64,000 bases of DNA from Paraphaeosphaeria minitans (taxonomy: Eukaryota; Ascomycota; Dothideomycetes; Pleosporales; Didymosphaeriaceae). The translations under genes and the position numbers were made by a program. Every line of letters starts with the position of its first letter. Position 1 is the stretch's first letter. This document shows, piece by piece, positions 35,411-45,863 of the stretch. Below the pieces are notes generated by a model. That model made no database searches and was not told the origin of the DNA. It was given only the letters and a program-made list of their open reading frames with translations. The stretch spans positions 3,534,001 through 3,598,000 of the forward strand of contig WJXW01000002.1 in NCBI GenBank assembly GCA_015832175.1, in the 5' to 3' direction.

Positions 35411-37193
35411 TCACTTTCCAGCGTCCCGCTCCTCCTTCGTCAGCGCGTACCAATCAATCATCGTCCGACCTCCATTGACCATCATAGGGTACTCCTCTTT
35501 CAAGCCCCTAGCCTTCATGTTCTGCAAGGTCAGATGCTCGTTGGTCACCGTGACTCCGTCGCAGTCGTCGCCGTGCACGCAGCATTTCAAGACGCTACCT
35601 CCGGTCGTCTTCGGTCCCTCATCGTTGCTCTCTATATTGAAGCCATTGAAGGCTGCGTTCAGGGCAAGGCTAGCAGCTTTCATGCTGTCTGTGCGGTTGC
35701 GGCCAGTGCGCTGCGCAGTCTTCTGTCGCGTCTGGGCGAGGTCGACCGTTGAGGGGCCAGGGATATCTTTATGAATGGAACCGCTGCGGGCCAATGCATC
35801 TGCGATGGTGAGCACGTAATTTTGCCAAAGTCAAATTGATCTTGCTTACCTGAGGCAACCCTAGGTTTGTTGGCCAGGAGGGAGAGACCACCCGAACCAC
35901 GTGAGTAGGGACGATCCGGCGGCTGGAGGGGCCCCTCGTTGAGTTTCGCCAGGGAGATGCCGCTCGTGACACGGGAAAGAGGACGTGACCACGACTGAGG
36001 GAGTGTGCCGCTCGGGCCTGCTGGAGAAACACCGCTTGGAACGCGGGAATGGGGACGCGACCGCGATTGAGGAAGTGTGGTATTGAGTTCTGCCAGGGAT
36101 ATGCCGCTTGCAGTGCGAGGAACAGGCTGAGAAAGCTCTTGATTGCGCGTCTTGTTTAAGTCGCTCAGGTATGAGTTCACCGCATCTGGGTTCAGAAGTT
36201 CTGCGGCTGTCATTCACTCTGCTCCGTGACCTCGACGTAGCTCATCGACTTACCTGGACGTTTCTCCCGTAGCGCAAGAAGTCCCTCGATAACCGGTCCT
36301 TGCTCCAAAAACGTCTGCGACCGACGGGTAGAAGACGCCGTACTGAACGGAGCTGGCGACGCGGCGCGTGTTCCCCATGACTTCGGCGTGCCTGGCTGTG
36401 ATGGAGTTGGCGTTCCGTGGTGAGAGCCAGGCGCGGACTGTGCCAGAAACATAGCACGATCGTTGTAGAAGTTCTCCGCTTCGTTCTTGGGGACCTCAAG
36501 ATGAAAGCGGCTCTGTGACGATTGCGCAGACTCACCACTTTGCGCGGCTACGTGAGGTTAGTACAGATGAACACACGCGACATGGGTGCTCGTCACTGGC
36601 CCACGCCTCCAAATGCATGCCAGCCTGCTCTTCACCCTTTACTCACGATTTGCTCCACGATCGGGCCGTGTCAAGCCTGGGATATCGCCCGTCTGGCCCT
36701 CGAATGCACCAGTTTCACTATGTTGTTTTGTGTTTTTCTCTAGCTCCGCCCATGTGTGCACCTTGGTGCGGTGCAATGCGGCAACCTCAGGTTCGTGGCG
36801 AATGCCAGGCATACCGATCGGTTGAAATGGTGGTGCGGAGTCGACAGTCGTTCCGACAACATGGATTCCCTTCTTGGTGGCAAACTGAATCGGTTCTATG
36901 GGCACGCCAGCCCTCGAGTATACGTAGTGTCCCCGATACCAGTACGCGATTCCAGTCTCGATTGGGTGGGCGCCGTAGAATCCGGAAATGTAGACCTCCA
37001 TTCCTTTGGCCTTCTGGGCGCCGGGGGGAAGCTCCTTTTTGGCCATGTTGCAGATGTATACCCTGGGAATATCCGGGTTCGGAGTCGGTGCAGGGGATTG
37101 TGCCGGGGATTGTGTAGGGGAGGGAGATGGGGCCCAGACCATAACGTGGGGCCCCGACTTGTGAACATACTTACGTGATCGGGACGATTCCAT
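35411..37193 (-). CDS. Hypothetical protein with internal 24-residue repeats
   Basis: Four exons, 37193-36647, 36547-36254, 36206-35850 and 35799-35411; 528 residues, all junctions in frame with consensus donors. The N-terminal part looks folded (PRVYICNMAKKELPPGAQKA; YWYRGHYVYSRAGVPIEP). The middle is Ser/Pro/Thr-rich, and exon 3 holds about three copies of a 24-residue repeat (core SGISLAELNxxLPQSRSRPxS). The C-terminal part has KCCVHGDDCDG and GGRTMIDWYALTKEERDAGK. No known family is recognised. A strong GTAAGTATG donor-like site near codon 7 might allow alternative splicing. It ends 221 bases from the convergent MetE-like gene. Confidence 0.75.
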
Positions 37194-37429
37194 GATTTAA
37201 CGGTGCTAGGCGGTTGTGAGAGGCAGGGGCCGGGTTGAAAGGTTGTAAAGGTCGCGACAAACGAAAGAGCTTGGCACCTACCCGTTGGGTTGCTGCAGCA
37301 ATGAGGTGAAGGACGCAGACAGACTCAGTCACGAACTGCCCAGAAACATCCTTCACTCCGGCAAGTCGTCCCAGAAAGTGCTAGCCAACATTGATCCATA
37401 TGATTTGCTCCAGTATCCATCTTAGGCAT

Positions 37430-37825
37430 CCGTTATGGTAGCGTATAGTAGTTGTCACTTTCAAAACTATAATCTGCAATATTAAGAAGGTCCTATCTCT
37501 TCTAAATTTATCGTAGCTCTACCGGCTAATAAATGTATACCTCCAGACCTGATTATATGTGAGGTCTTATTCTAAAGGTGTGCAGATAGTGTAGCTGTCG
37601 ATGCTTTACGAAATCTATATGGGTTAGAGTCCCTACCGTATTGAATAAATTGTTTGTAATAAAATCCAAACCAGATGTTTCCGCCGAAAAAATCACAACG
37701 AGAGCATGTATAAAAACTACCAAAGTGTGATCATGAGGCTTGGTCATTCATTATATTTATTTAAGGTATAATTATACAGCGCCACTGACTGCTATCCTCG
37801 TGATTGAATTTAAAACAACTCGTTT
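37430..37825. other. AT-rich island
   Basis: This stretch is visibly richer in A and T than its neighbours (for example TATATTTATTTAAGGTATAATTA near 37750) and has no long open frame. It resembles a RIP-degraded repeat remnant, but no transposon motif is recognised. It lies directly 3' of the 99-aa gene. Confidence 0.55.
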
Positions 37826-38174
37826 CTACTGGCGACCAGAAGATGTGCCATCCTCGGGCCCCGGAAGACCTTCGTCATCACTAGGCTCAGCATATGTACC
37901 AGCCTGCTTTGTAGCACCGCGAGTGCGGCTATCCACAATATTGGAGCTTTCGATAGCGTCTTTCTCATCTCGCTCTGTACTTGGTAAACGTTTGTCAACA
38001 TACGTATAGACATATGAACGTACCAAGCTGTTCGTCTGAGTCAGCATTTCCAGAACCGTAAGGTTCATCTACGGGAGCCTCGTCACGCTGGACAGGAATC
38101 GTGCTCTGACCGGTACGACTGGCGTAATCATTATCGCCGGCATCACCAACGGGGATCTGCTCGTTGGAAGACAT
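37826..38174 (-). CDS. Small acidic protein (99 aa), unknown
   Basis: Two exons, 38174-38024 and 37974-37826, with a 49-nt intron (GTACGT donor, GTACAG acceptor, phase 1). The product is very hydrophilic and acidic: MSSNEQIPVGDAGDNDYASR at the start, DEPYGSGNADSDEQL before the junction, ERDEKDAIESSNIVD after it, and PGPEDGTSSGRQ at the end. There is no signal peptide, cysteine or hydrophobic helix, so it is probably a disordered intracellular protein. The neighbouring DNA is AT-rich. Coding status rests on a clean splice, consistent composition across the junction and a stop just after it. Confidence 0.6.
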
Positions 38175-39350
38175 GTTGTGAGAATGTGTGAGGATGTGTA
38201 ATATAGTGTGAGAGATTGCGGACAATTGTTTGTTGCTGGGATGATGTTGCTGATTTGACTAGACATTGAAAGCAGCTGAAGGGTTTTTATATGCATGGTG
38301 GTAGACATGGTACGTCATGGGAACGGTGCTATATCGAAGCCTCTGACGGCGCGATGTGAGACAGAAAGTCGATGGGGTTGCCAGCCTTCCATGCAATTTG
38401 ATCATGACAACATGATGCCATGGAAGACCTGGTATCGACATAGAACGCTATGCTTGACATGGGGTAGCCCTACCGAAGGGGTTCGCGTGGGGGAGGCAGA
38501 TCGAGTAATGAGGGGCATCTAGTTGATGGGAGAGGTAGATGGCGGGGATGGCTCAACAAAGAAAGTTGGGTACGCTTGGTTGCGTGATCGTCCTGACGTC
38601 TATGCTTGTGAATGAGACTTGTCTGCGCGTCAGAGTCGTCGCTGATGAAACTTGATAGTGCTCTGATGCGTTCGAAGCAATGGCAGACAAAGACAGTGAC
38701 GATTTTGTGCAATGCATGTTGAGCTGTTCTCGGACAACTCAGACGTCGTCATGCTGTCTCGAATCGCGTCCTATGGCGAACTGTCGATTGAACGCTGGAT
38801 TGGCGGAAAATTCAGCGTTTCTACCAGGTGCAGGCCATCCTCTACTCAACTAACAGCTCTTGTCATCCCGACGACGGTTCCTCCAAGGCGCCATCACATG
38901 GTTAGCGAGTGTTCATGAAGGCCCAGCTTCGCCTAGCACCAGGCCTGTCTTTCAGATTCGCTTCTGGTGGCTGGGACCGCATTCTGATGATGTCGATGTG
39001 AATTATGGGGCTGACGCGCTAACACGAAAAATCGTGACGTCGTGACAACGCGTCTTCCAACCGAATAGGGTAAAGCTCGGAACAGGCAGTGAAGATGACG
39101 TGAGTTGTTACAAGACTTACTTGGACCGAGCCACATGAAATGCTCCATTTACGATTATGAACGTTTCACTCGCGTGGGTATCTACAATGCACGCAAGTAG
39201 AACGATGTGTAACAGATTAGTTCATCTTGTCACGCGTGCAATCGTGAATACACTGCTGCGATTCTTCTCCAATCTTCTGAAAAGATCCTTGCATGGACTC
39301 GTATGATGCCACGCTGACAAGCACTCAAACACCGGGAATGGCCGAAACAA
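38175..39350. other. Intergenic, nothing recognised
   Basis: 1.2 kb upstream of the 99-aa gene and downstream of the zinc-finger gene. Small open frames have no recognisable features. Confidence 0.5.
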
Positions 39351-40416
39351 TTACTCCTCTTCGTAGTTGACGGCGGGCTTCTTCCTACCGCTCCTAAGTT
39401 ATGTCAGCTTATTCAAAACATGGTGTCTAGCACGCGGTACCTCTTCTGCGGGGCGGCATTGTCGGCAGCAGCCTTCTTGCCCCGCTTGGCCTTGGGCGGC
39501 TCGGGCTCTTCGGCAGGGTCGTCTTCTTTCACATCCTCCTTAGGCGCTGCCTTCCGACCACGCTTGGCCTTGGGAGGCTCGGGCTCTTCCACATCGTCCT
39601 CCTCGACTTCTTCCTTCGGGGCTGCTTTCTTGCCACGCTTGGGCTTGGGCTTGGGCGCCTCGACTTCCTCAGTAGCATCCTCATCATCCTCTTCTTCGGC
39701 AGCGGTCTTCTTGCCCCTTCCGCGCGCTTTCTTGGGAGCAGGAGCTTCATCATCGTCGTCCCCCTTCTTGGAACGACCTCGCTTTGGCTTTGGCTTGGGA
39801 GCTTCTTCGCCGTCCTGCCTGCTCGCTTAGTTTCGAGCAGAAGAATGAAATTTTGACTTCCTTACATCAGCGTCTTTCTCGAGCTTCTTCTTCTGAGCTG
39901 CGGTGAGACGGAAGCCCTTTTGACCGGTTCGGTTACACTCAATGTCCTGTCTAAAGTGAGTGATGTGATGTTGCGGGAAGATCGCTTTACTTACGCCTTT
40001 CCAATCCTCATCAGGTACGTGTCCGTTCTGTAGGGCGAAGTCAACCTTCTTTTGCAGTTCTGCAGGAAGCTCATCGTAGCCATCGACCATGTCCGTATCG
40101 CCTCCGCTCTCCTCGATAAGGTTGGCGACCTGCGCCGGCGTCACGCATCCCCTAACAACGTTAGAGTAGACCCAGATTAGATTGATGCACATCCTACCAA
40201 TGCTTGTATGCCCAGCTCGTGTGCTCCTGAATGGTGACCTGTGTCGCAAAGCGGAGCTCGCCCTTATGGATCTTCACACCTTCATTTTTGCACTCGGTGT
40301 TCTTGCAACCAGCCCGAGCATTCTTGGATTCCTCTGGGTGCAGTCAGACTCTGCAAGGGTTCATCTCCACGAGATTTGCAATGCACGCGTAGTGACTTAC
40401 CCACGCGGTACGGCAT
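39351..40416 (-). CDS. PARP-type zinc-finger protein with basic/acidic repeat tail
   Basis: Six exons: 40416-40401 (16 nt), 40333-40198, 40151-39995, 39946-39866, 39814-39441 and 39393-39351; 268 residues. The N-terminus is a PARP-type zinc finger: RAGCKNTECKNEGVKIHKGELRF, then SWAYKHWGC supplying the His and last Cys. This finger recognises DNA breaks or nicks in PARP1 and DNA ligase III (family knowledge). No catalytic domain follows. A Lys-rich linker precedes about four repeats alternating AT-hook-like basic motifs (KRGRSKK, ARGRGKK, KRGRKA) with Asp/Glu runs, ending KKPAVNYEEE. It is probably a nuclear DNA-binding protein. The starts of this gene and the 40715 gene lie about 300 bases apart. 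Confidence 0.88.
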
Positions 40417-40714
40417 GATTACCTAGAAGCGCGTCTGGAGCGCTGTGTGTGCTGAAGATGACGGGCGGAGTTGGCGCGCGTCACGGGAGAGAGTGGACAG
40501 GGAGTAGGCAGTACCGTGAGACGCGATTTATGCGCAGGGTAAAGGGGGGTTGATATGAGGGCTGGGTATGGGTTGCGGAAGTTGCTATGGAGCTTGCGCT
40601 CGGGCCCCACGCGTCGCGAACACGGTGACGGCATGCATTGAAAAAGTTTGGGGCGCGCGCAACCACTGCCTGCGACACTGCGTGAATACACCCACCGCAG
40701 GCCAGCGTGCATCA
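40417..40714. promoter_or_regulatory. Divergent promoter region
   Basis: About 300 bases between the starts of the zinc-finger gene (minus) and the large plus-strand gene. An open frame extends through it from 40568, but that ATG is judged not to be used. No factor site was identified. Confidence 0.4.
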
Positions 40715-43700
40715 ATGAGCTCGGTCCATACGTGCTTCCGCAGCGCGCTCGCACATACATTCCGTCCGTCGACCGCAGACGCCGCCGCATCCTGGACCGT
40801 CCCTGCCTTCCTCGTGCCCGCCTGCACTCGCCCCCGTGGTCGCCCTTTCTCCTCGACAAAACGCCGTCGGCCCAGCGCAGAAGCATCCCTCATCCACCCC
40901 GAACCTGCCCTCGGGATAGCACACAGAGGAACTACCTGGGAACTCCCGCAGAAACCCACCGGACCGCCGCTCGGCTCGTGTATACCTCTCCCTGCACGGC
41001 ATGTGCGCGCCGACATTCAGCACTGGCTCCGTGCCATGGACCCTTTCCTCCCACTGCCCCTCCGCCGTAATCAAGAGAACGAACCCGACGGCCCTGCGAC
41101 ACCCGCTTTCTCCTCGCTGAGCGCTACATCGGTGACTGCATCAGACGTTGCGTACTTCTTGGTCGCCGCTCAGTATTATTCTCATGATATCTTGAGCCAT
41201 GTGGGCCTGAGGGAGAAGCGTTGGGACGCTGTCATCTGGGTCACTAGGAAGCTTGTTGGCGATGGAAAGGCGTCGACCCAGGCTACTGTAACACTTGAGC
41301 CATTTGCCCTGGCAATTCCTCTCGAACAGCAGCACATGTCGCTCTCAGAGCTCACAAATGATGCTCTCAGGATCCAAACGCCTCGCACTGCTTCTTCAAT
41401 ACCTACGAAGCCGGCTCTTAATATGAATGAACTTACTTCCATTCCAGAGACCATCGAGCCAAGACATCGATTGACCAAACGAGCCTTGGGACAACTCTGG
41501 CGTGCCCTGGGCACTATGATCTTGGCCGCCGCCGAGGAGCAGCCCGATCATACATCGATCATGCATCGTGTGCTCGAGATTCTAGCCTATCTCCACCACA
41601 AGGGTCACATACCAGACTCCGTTTACGCGCACAAACCGGAGCCGGACAATTATGCTCTTCAGCAGCCTCCAACGTTACATGTTCTGTCGTCCAAAATCCT
41701 GACGGCCCTCTCGGATGCTCAATGGAGAGCCCACGAAGCCTCTGTAAAAAATGCAACCGAGCGCCTCAATGCATCATATTTCTTAGGCCATGAAATTCCA
41801 GGCTCACGATACAAAGTGCAGGTCACAGGAGTGGCTCCGGAGCTGTGGCTTGAGCTGGTGCTTTGGTCTTGTCTTCATGGCGGTTGGACTGTGGATGGGT
41901 CTGCAATCCTGGAGGAAATTGCTTCTCATCGAGGAGATCGACCTTGGGTCCTAACGAGCTGGAAAGAGCTGCTCGAAGCCGAGCGAGAGGAGCAGAAAAC
42001 CGCCGCTCAGAAAGGCTGGGGCCTGTTTGGAAGCCGTCCAGAAAGTCTGCCACATGGTGATCAACGAGCGCGGACGCAGCGAAAGATTAGTAGCGAGGTC
42101 GTCACCGCTATCGTTGATGGACTCGTGAACGAAGTGCGTTTAGGCGTCGGTGCGCGAGGGATCACTCCTAAGCATCTTGTCGATCGCATCAAAACCCTCA
42201 AGACATTTCTCGACCATAATTCGCTCAGTTTAGGGTCCACAACCTGGGATTCGGTCATTTTGCGTCTCCTCGAATCGGGTAGCGTTGTTCCGGAGAAGCG
42301 ACCTGAGATGTTGCTGAGCATTCTAGATCTGGCATCTGAATTTGGCGCTGAAGTCAGTGCTGTGAATGCATCTCCAAAACCGACAGCAACGAAGTCCGAA
42401 CCACCTTACTTCTTTGAGCCTACCACGCTACCTATTAGCCTCCTGCACCGAACGATGCGATCATATATCAACATTGGCGATATTGCGGGCGCCATGAGCA
42501 CGTTGGAGAAGCTTCAAGAGCTTACAGATCAGAACAAGCAGAAGTCACTGGCGCACTTTTTCAAAGTCTTGATGACTATACCGCTCCGCCGAAATGAACC
42601 GTTCACGAGCCGACTGCCTCCCATCGAGTTTCCAGCTTTTGAGAACCAGATGTCTGTGCCGCTACTGGCCAAACTTCTGGATCTCGTCACAGCTGCCAAC
42701 ATGTACGATGTGGGTCGATGGTTCCTGTTTTCGGGAGACTTGGATGGACCATTGATCCGGCCCGGCATGTACGGGAACTTTGTTATGGCCGCATCAATCA
42801 TTCGTTTTGGTGCAATGGCTGGCGAACATGATCTTGTACTCAAGATTGTGAACCAGACGAGCACTGCCGATAGCACTCCAGGACAAGCCCTCAAACATCG
42901 CATGCCACACGAGTTCTTCACCGCATTGTTGCGTAGCCAGATCAGCTTACATCGATGGGCATCCGTGCGTGGAATGCAGAATTACGCGCTGGATTCCCAG
43001 GGATTCCGGGTGAAGCCCGACATTCTGGCGCAGTTTGCTGCAGAATTGCTCCGCGTTTCGGCACCAACGGAGGGAGGGGAAGCTACCAAGGCGGATGCCA
43101 AAAGCGCGTTTACGAACATGCTCTTCACGTGGGAGAACTTGGTCTTGAACGACATGCGCAACGAGCTGTACTGTATTCTTGCTGTACTGTCATCTGTCCA
43201 TGCGGAATGGAAGGACTACTGCTCGGGATTCCTTGCTCATGCGGCGCAACAGGATATCAAGCTGTCCACTGACGATTTCAACAACATACTAAGTGGGGTG
43301 CTCGATGGGTACGGGTCCCTGAAAGCCAAGGAAGTCGTGGAGAAGTGGTGCTACCAGGCTCCTCGAGTGTTCGAGCCGTTCAGGGCTCCTGGTGGGCTGC
43401 CTACCATGTCCAAGCATCGCCCCACCAAGGCAGAGGCGTACGACAACTGGCCTGAAAACATTGAGGTGCACCAGACGTCTGGGGCGACGCTCATCTTACA
43501 AGGGCGCATACATGCCAATCGGCAAACGGTCTGGGCCATTCTGCGGAAGGTGCAGCAGGAGCACGAAGAGCTCCAACGCAGAGGCGAAGGAGTGCTGCTG
43601 GCGAAGCGCGGTGAAATGGGCGCGACGCTCAAGTGGGCCGCGAGACTGCTGTACCACATGGGGTTCGACCACGAGGATATCCTTCGAGATCTGGGCAGTG

Positions 43701-43780
43701 TTGCAGAGCTAGCTGGTCTCGAGGCTCCGGTGGCGTCTACGGCGACGCTACGGCTTTGGGAAGAAGGGCCGGTGGTGTAA
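40715..43780 (+). CDS. Large probable mitochondrial protein, PPR-like helical
   Basis: Single exon, 1021 residues from the ATG at 40715. The ATG at 40568 is in frame, but 40715 (MSSVHTCFRSALAHTF...RPRGRPFSSTKRRRPS) starts an Arg/Ser/Ala-rich, acid-free stretch typical of a mitochondrial presequence. The body is largely helical without membrane segments, with blocks such as LELVLWSCLHGGWTVDG, LLHRTMRSYINIGDIAGAMS and LLAKLLDLVTAANMYDVGRW, whose spacing recalls pentatricopeptide helical repeats. Fungal proteins of this kind act in mitochondrial RNA processing or translation. That role is inferred; the specific family was not identified. Confidence 0.75.
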   Translation: MSSVHTCFRSALAHTFRPSTADAAASWTVPAFLVPACTRPRGRPFSSTKRRRPSAEASLIHPEPALGIAHRGTTWELPQKPTGPPLGSCIPLPARHVRADIQHWLRAMDPFLPLPLRRNQENEPDGPATPAFSSLSATSVTASDVAYFLVAAQYYSHDILSHVGLREKRWDAVIWVTRKLVGDGKASTQATVTLEPFALAIPLEQQHMSLSELTNDALRIQTPRTASSIPTKPALNMNELTSIPETIEPRHRLTKRALGQLWRALGTMILAAAEEQPDHTSIMHRVLEILAYLHHKGHIPDSVYAHKPEPDNYALQQPPTLHVLSSKILTALSDAQWRAHEASVKNATERLNASYFLGHEIPGSRYKVQVTGVAPELWLELVLWSCLHGGWTVDGSAILEEIASHRGDRPWVLTSWKELLEAEREEQKTAAQKGWGLFGSRPESLPHGDQRARTQRKISSEVVTAIVDGLVNEVRLGVGARGITPKHLVDRIKTLKTFLDHNSLSLGSTTWDSVILRLLESGSVVPEKRPEMLLSILDLASEFGAEVSAVNASPKPTATKSEPPYFFEPTTLPISLLHRTMRSYINIGDIAGAMSTLEKLQELTDQNKQKSLAHFFKVLMTIPLRRNEPFTSRLPPIEFPAFENQMSVPLLAKLLDLVTAANMYDVGRWFLFSGDLDGPLIRPGMYGNFVMAASIIRFGAMAGEHDLVLKIVNQTSTADSTPGQALKHRMPHEFFTALLRSQISLHRWASVRGMQNYALDSQGFRVKPDILAQFAAELLRVSAPTEGGEATKADAKSAFTNMLFTWENLVLNDMRNELYCILAVLSSVHAEWKDYCSGFLAHAAQQDIKLSTDDFNNILSGVLDGYGSLKAKEVVEKWCYQAPRVFEPFRAPGGLPTMSKHRPTKAEAYDNWPENIEVHQTSGATLILQGRIHANRQTVWAILRKVQQEHEELQRRGEGVLLAKRGEMGATLKWAARLLYHMGFDHEDILRDLGSVAELAGLEAPVASTATLRLWEEGPVV

Positions 43781-45863
43781 TAAACACATGGGCCAGTTCG
43801 GCGAAGTGCGTTGCCTCGGACCCAGAGTATATAAAATTTCGTAAAAAGCTGAATAGGTACTATTTCTCGACCCACCTGTACACGTGAGCGCCCCTGTTAC
43901 CTAGGCACGTGCACTGTGTAAGTACGGCGAAAGCGTAGCCTTGTCTGACAGTCTGACTCTTGCTCGACCCGCTGTATATCTGGCTTTTTCGTACGGGCCA
44001 ACGAGTAAGAGGCATCGGGCATAGTCGAGATGGTGAGAAGCTCGAGCAACACAGGGCTAGCTGTCCAATTAGCCAGTCCCAAGACCCGATGACACGGTGT
44101 TTTGATGTGCCTGTCGCAGCGCAATTCGGCCAGCAGCGTTAAGCGGAATCGGACGAGGCCAGCTAGCGGTCAGTGACAAGTGGAGCATCAACGGCTCGCG
44201 TGTGGTCAATGCAGATGCTGAGGCTCGTTCGAGCCCGGCGCTGGCCGTGAGCGTGCAGCGGAGGTGAGGCGAGGCAAGGCGCAGAGAGGAGAGGCGCGGA
44301 GAAGTGAGAGGAGAAGAGAGGAGAGAGGAGAGTAGAGGAGAGGAGAGGAGAGGAGAGGAGAGAAAGAGAAAGGGAGCTGCTCAACGAAGCCGACAGTCCA
44401 CGAAGCAATCGTAGCCCGCACTGAGCGGTCGGTCCCGATAAGGCCAGGCTACTGTAGATACATGCCCATAATTTATTAGGCTTGGAGACGACGTGCAGGG
44501 CAGCGTCCGCGGCCCGCTGCTGTACCTACGCTCCCTGGCACGGTTGCGCTTGCACCGCTACACCGCCCTTTCTCTCTCTGCCGGTGCCAGGGCATATCGA
44601 CATCTACCGTAGGTGCGACGAGGGGCCCAAACGACGTCAAATGAAGAATCTAAACGATGATCTCCGCGTGCTAATCAGGTAGCACCTGCGATGGCGGGTG
44701 CGATTGTCGTGCAGCAAATTGCCTATGACGACGCGGGGAAGAGATTCGTCGTGGACAGAGAGCAGGTAGGTAGGTAGTCCGAGCGAGGCATCTACGTCCT
44801 CCGATGCATGCACGTCTTCTGGGATGCGCGGAGCTCGTCAGGCTGGCGTCTGCAGCCCGGCCAATTGCGGCCCTCTGGAGCAGCTCGACGATGCATTTAG
44901 CCCCGTCGTCCTCGTCGAAAGCGTTTTGAATCTTCGCTGGATCCGTCCAGGGCCTAGTTTTGGTGGGGAACTGGCCAGTGTGCCTGTCCGCAACGCGAGG
45001 GGCACACGACAGCGAGGAGCCCACTCGCAGTCCGGCGCAGAGCGAGGGCGACGAGAGACAGCCACCGCCGCTGCCGCCTGGGGGAGGGGGACTCAAAAAC
45101 AATGAAGACTCATCGCAGGCCATGATCCTGGGCTGTAGGCTGCGCTGAGGTTGGCTCATACAATTCGTGTTGTGACTGTCCGATCAATCTCACCGCTGGC
45201 ACCGTGCACCGCCGCTGGTAGCATACGGCGCTAGCCCTCACGATCTATCACAAATCAAGAAAGGCGGGCCAAGATTTCCCGAAATTTTGAGGGAAAGAGC
45301 AGAGCGCCCATCCCGCTCCCTCACGCTCCATACCACCTACAGACAACGAAGTCGACATACCCTCCACAGACATCACAGTCCCATTTACCACACCATCTTC
45401 GTCGAGACAATGCCGCAGGCAATCGCTGAGCTCTAAATCCCCTCTGGGCGGCCCACAACCCATGTGGGCCGTTCCAGCCGGCCGCTCACGAGTATTCACA
45501 CCTCTACGACGATACAATCCATTACTGCGTGAAGCATCTCTGCTCGCACTCGTACTCCAGATTGATCTATCGTCTGCCTTGCGCTGCCAATCCACCATTG
45601 TCAGTTCTATTGGACATCTCCACTAGGAATCGACTTCCACCCAAGGCCCATCATAGTTACGAGCCTTGCGCCCAGCACACCACACCACACTCTACCAAGC
45701 GCTACTATCTTGACCCCTTCGACCTCCCGACCTCAGCTCAGATCTCTCTCCTCCCTCCTTTCCTCCCTCCGTCCCTCCCTCTCCTCTTGCTCTCTAGTAC
45801 ACTGCGAACCCGCATACCATCTCGCACATCACCGCGAAACGAAAAGAAAATCAGACCGCTCCA
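43781..45863. other. Intergenic with purine and pyrimidine tracts
   Basis: 2.1 kb without a supported gene. It contains a long G/A-only stretch at about 44280-44380, a TAGG repeat at about 44764-44778, and a CT-rich leader (about 45744-45796) just before the gene at 45864. Confidence 0.55.
44280..44380. repeat. Purine-rich (GGAGA)n tract
   Basis: About 100 bases almost entirely G and A on the plus strand, with a core of repeated GGAGA units. The strand asymmetry makes it a potential triplex-forming or nucleosome-disfavouring stretch. Confidence 0.75.

Noticed and set aside
40568..40714. Earlier ATG for the large mitochondrial-type protein
   Set aside because: The extra residues are Cys-rich and unlike a targeting sequence, whereas the ATG at 40715 begins a clear presequence and leaves room for the divergent promoter.
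44671..45159. 162-codon minus-strand frame
   Set aside because: Low-complexity Ser/Pro/Arg sequence in a GC-rich gap, without splice sites or conserved motifs.
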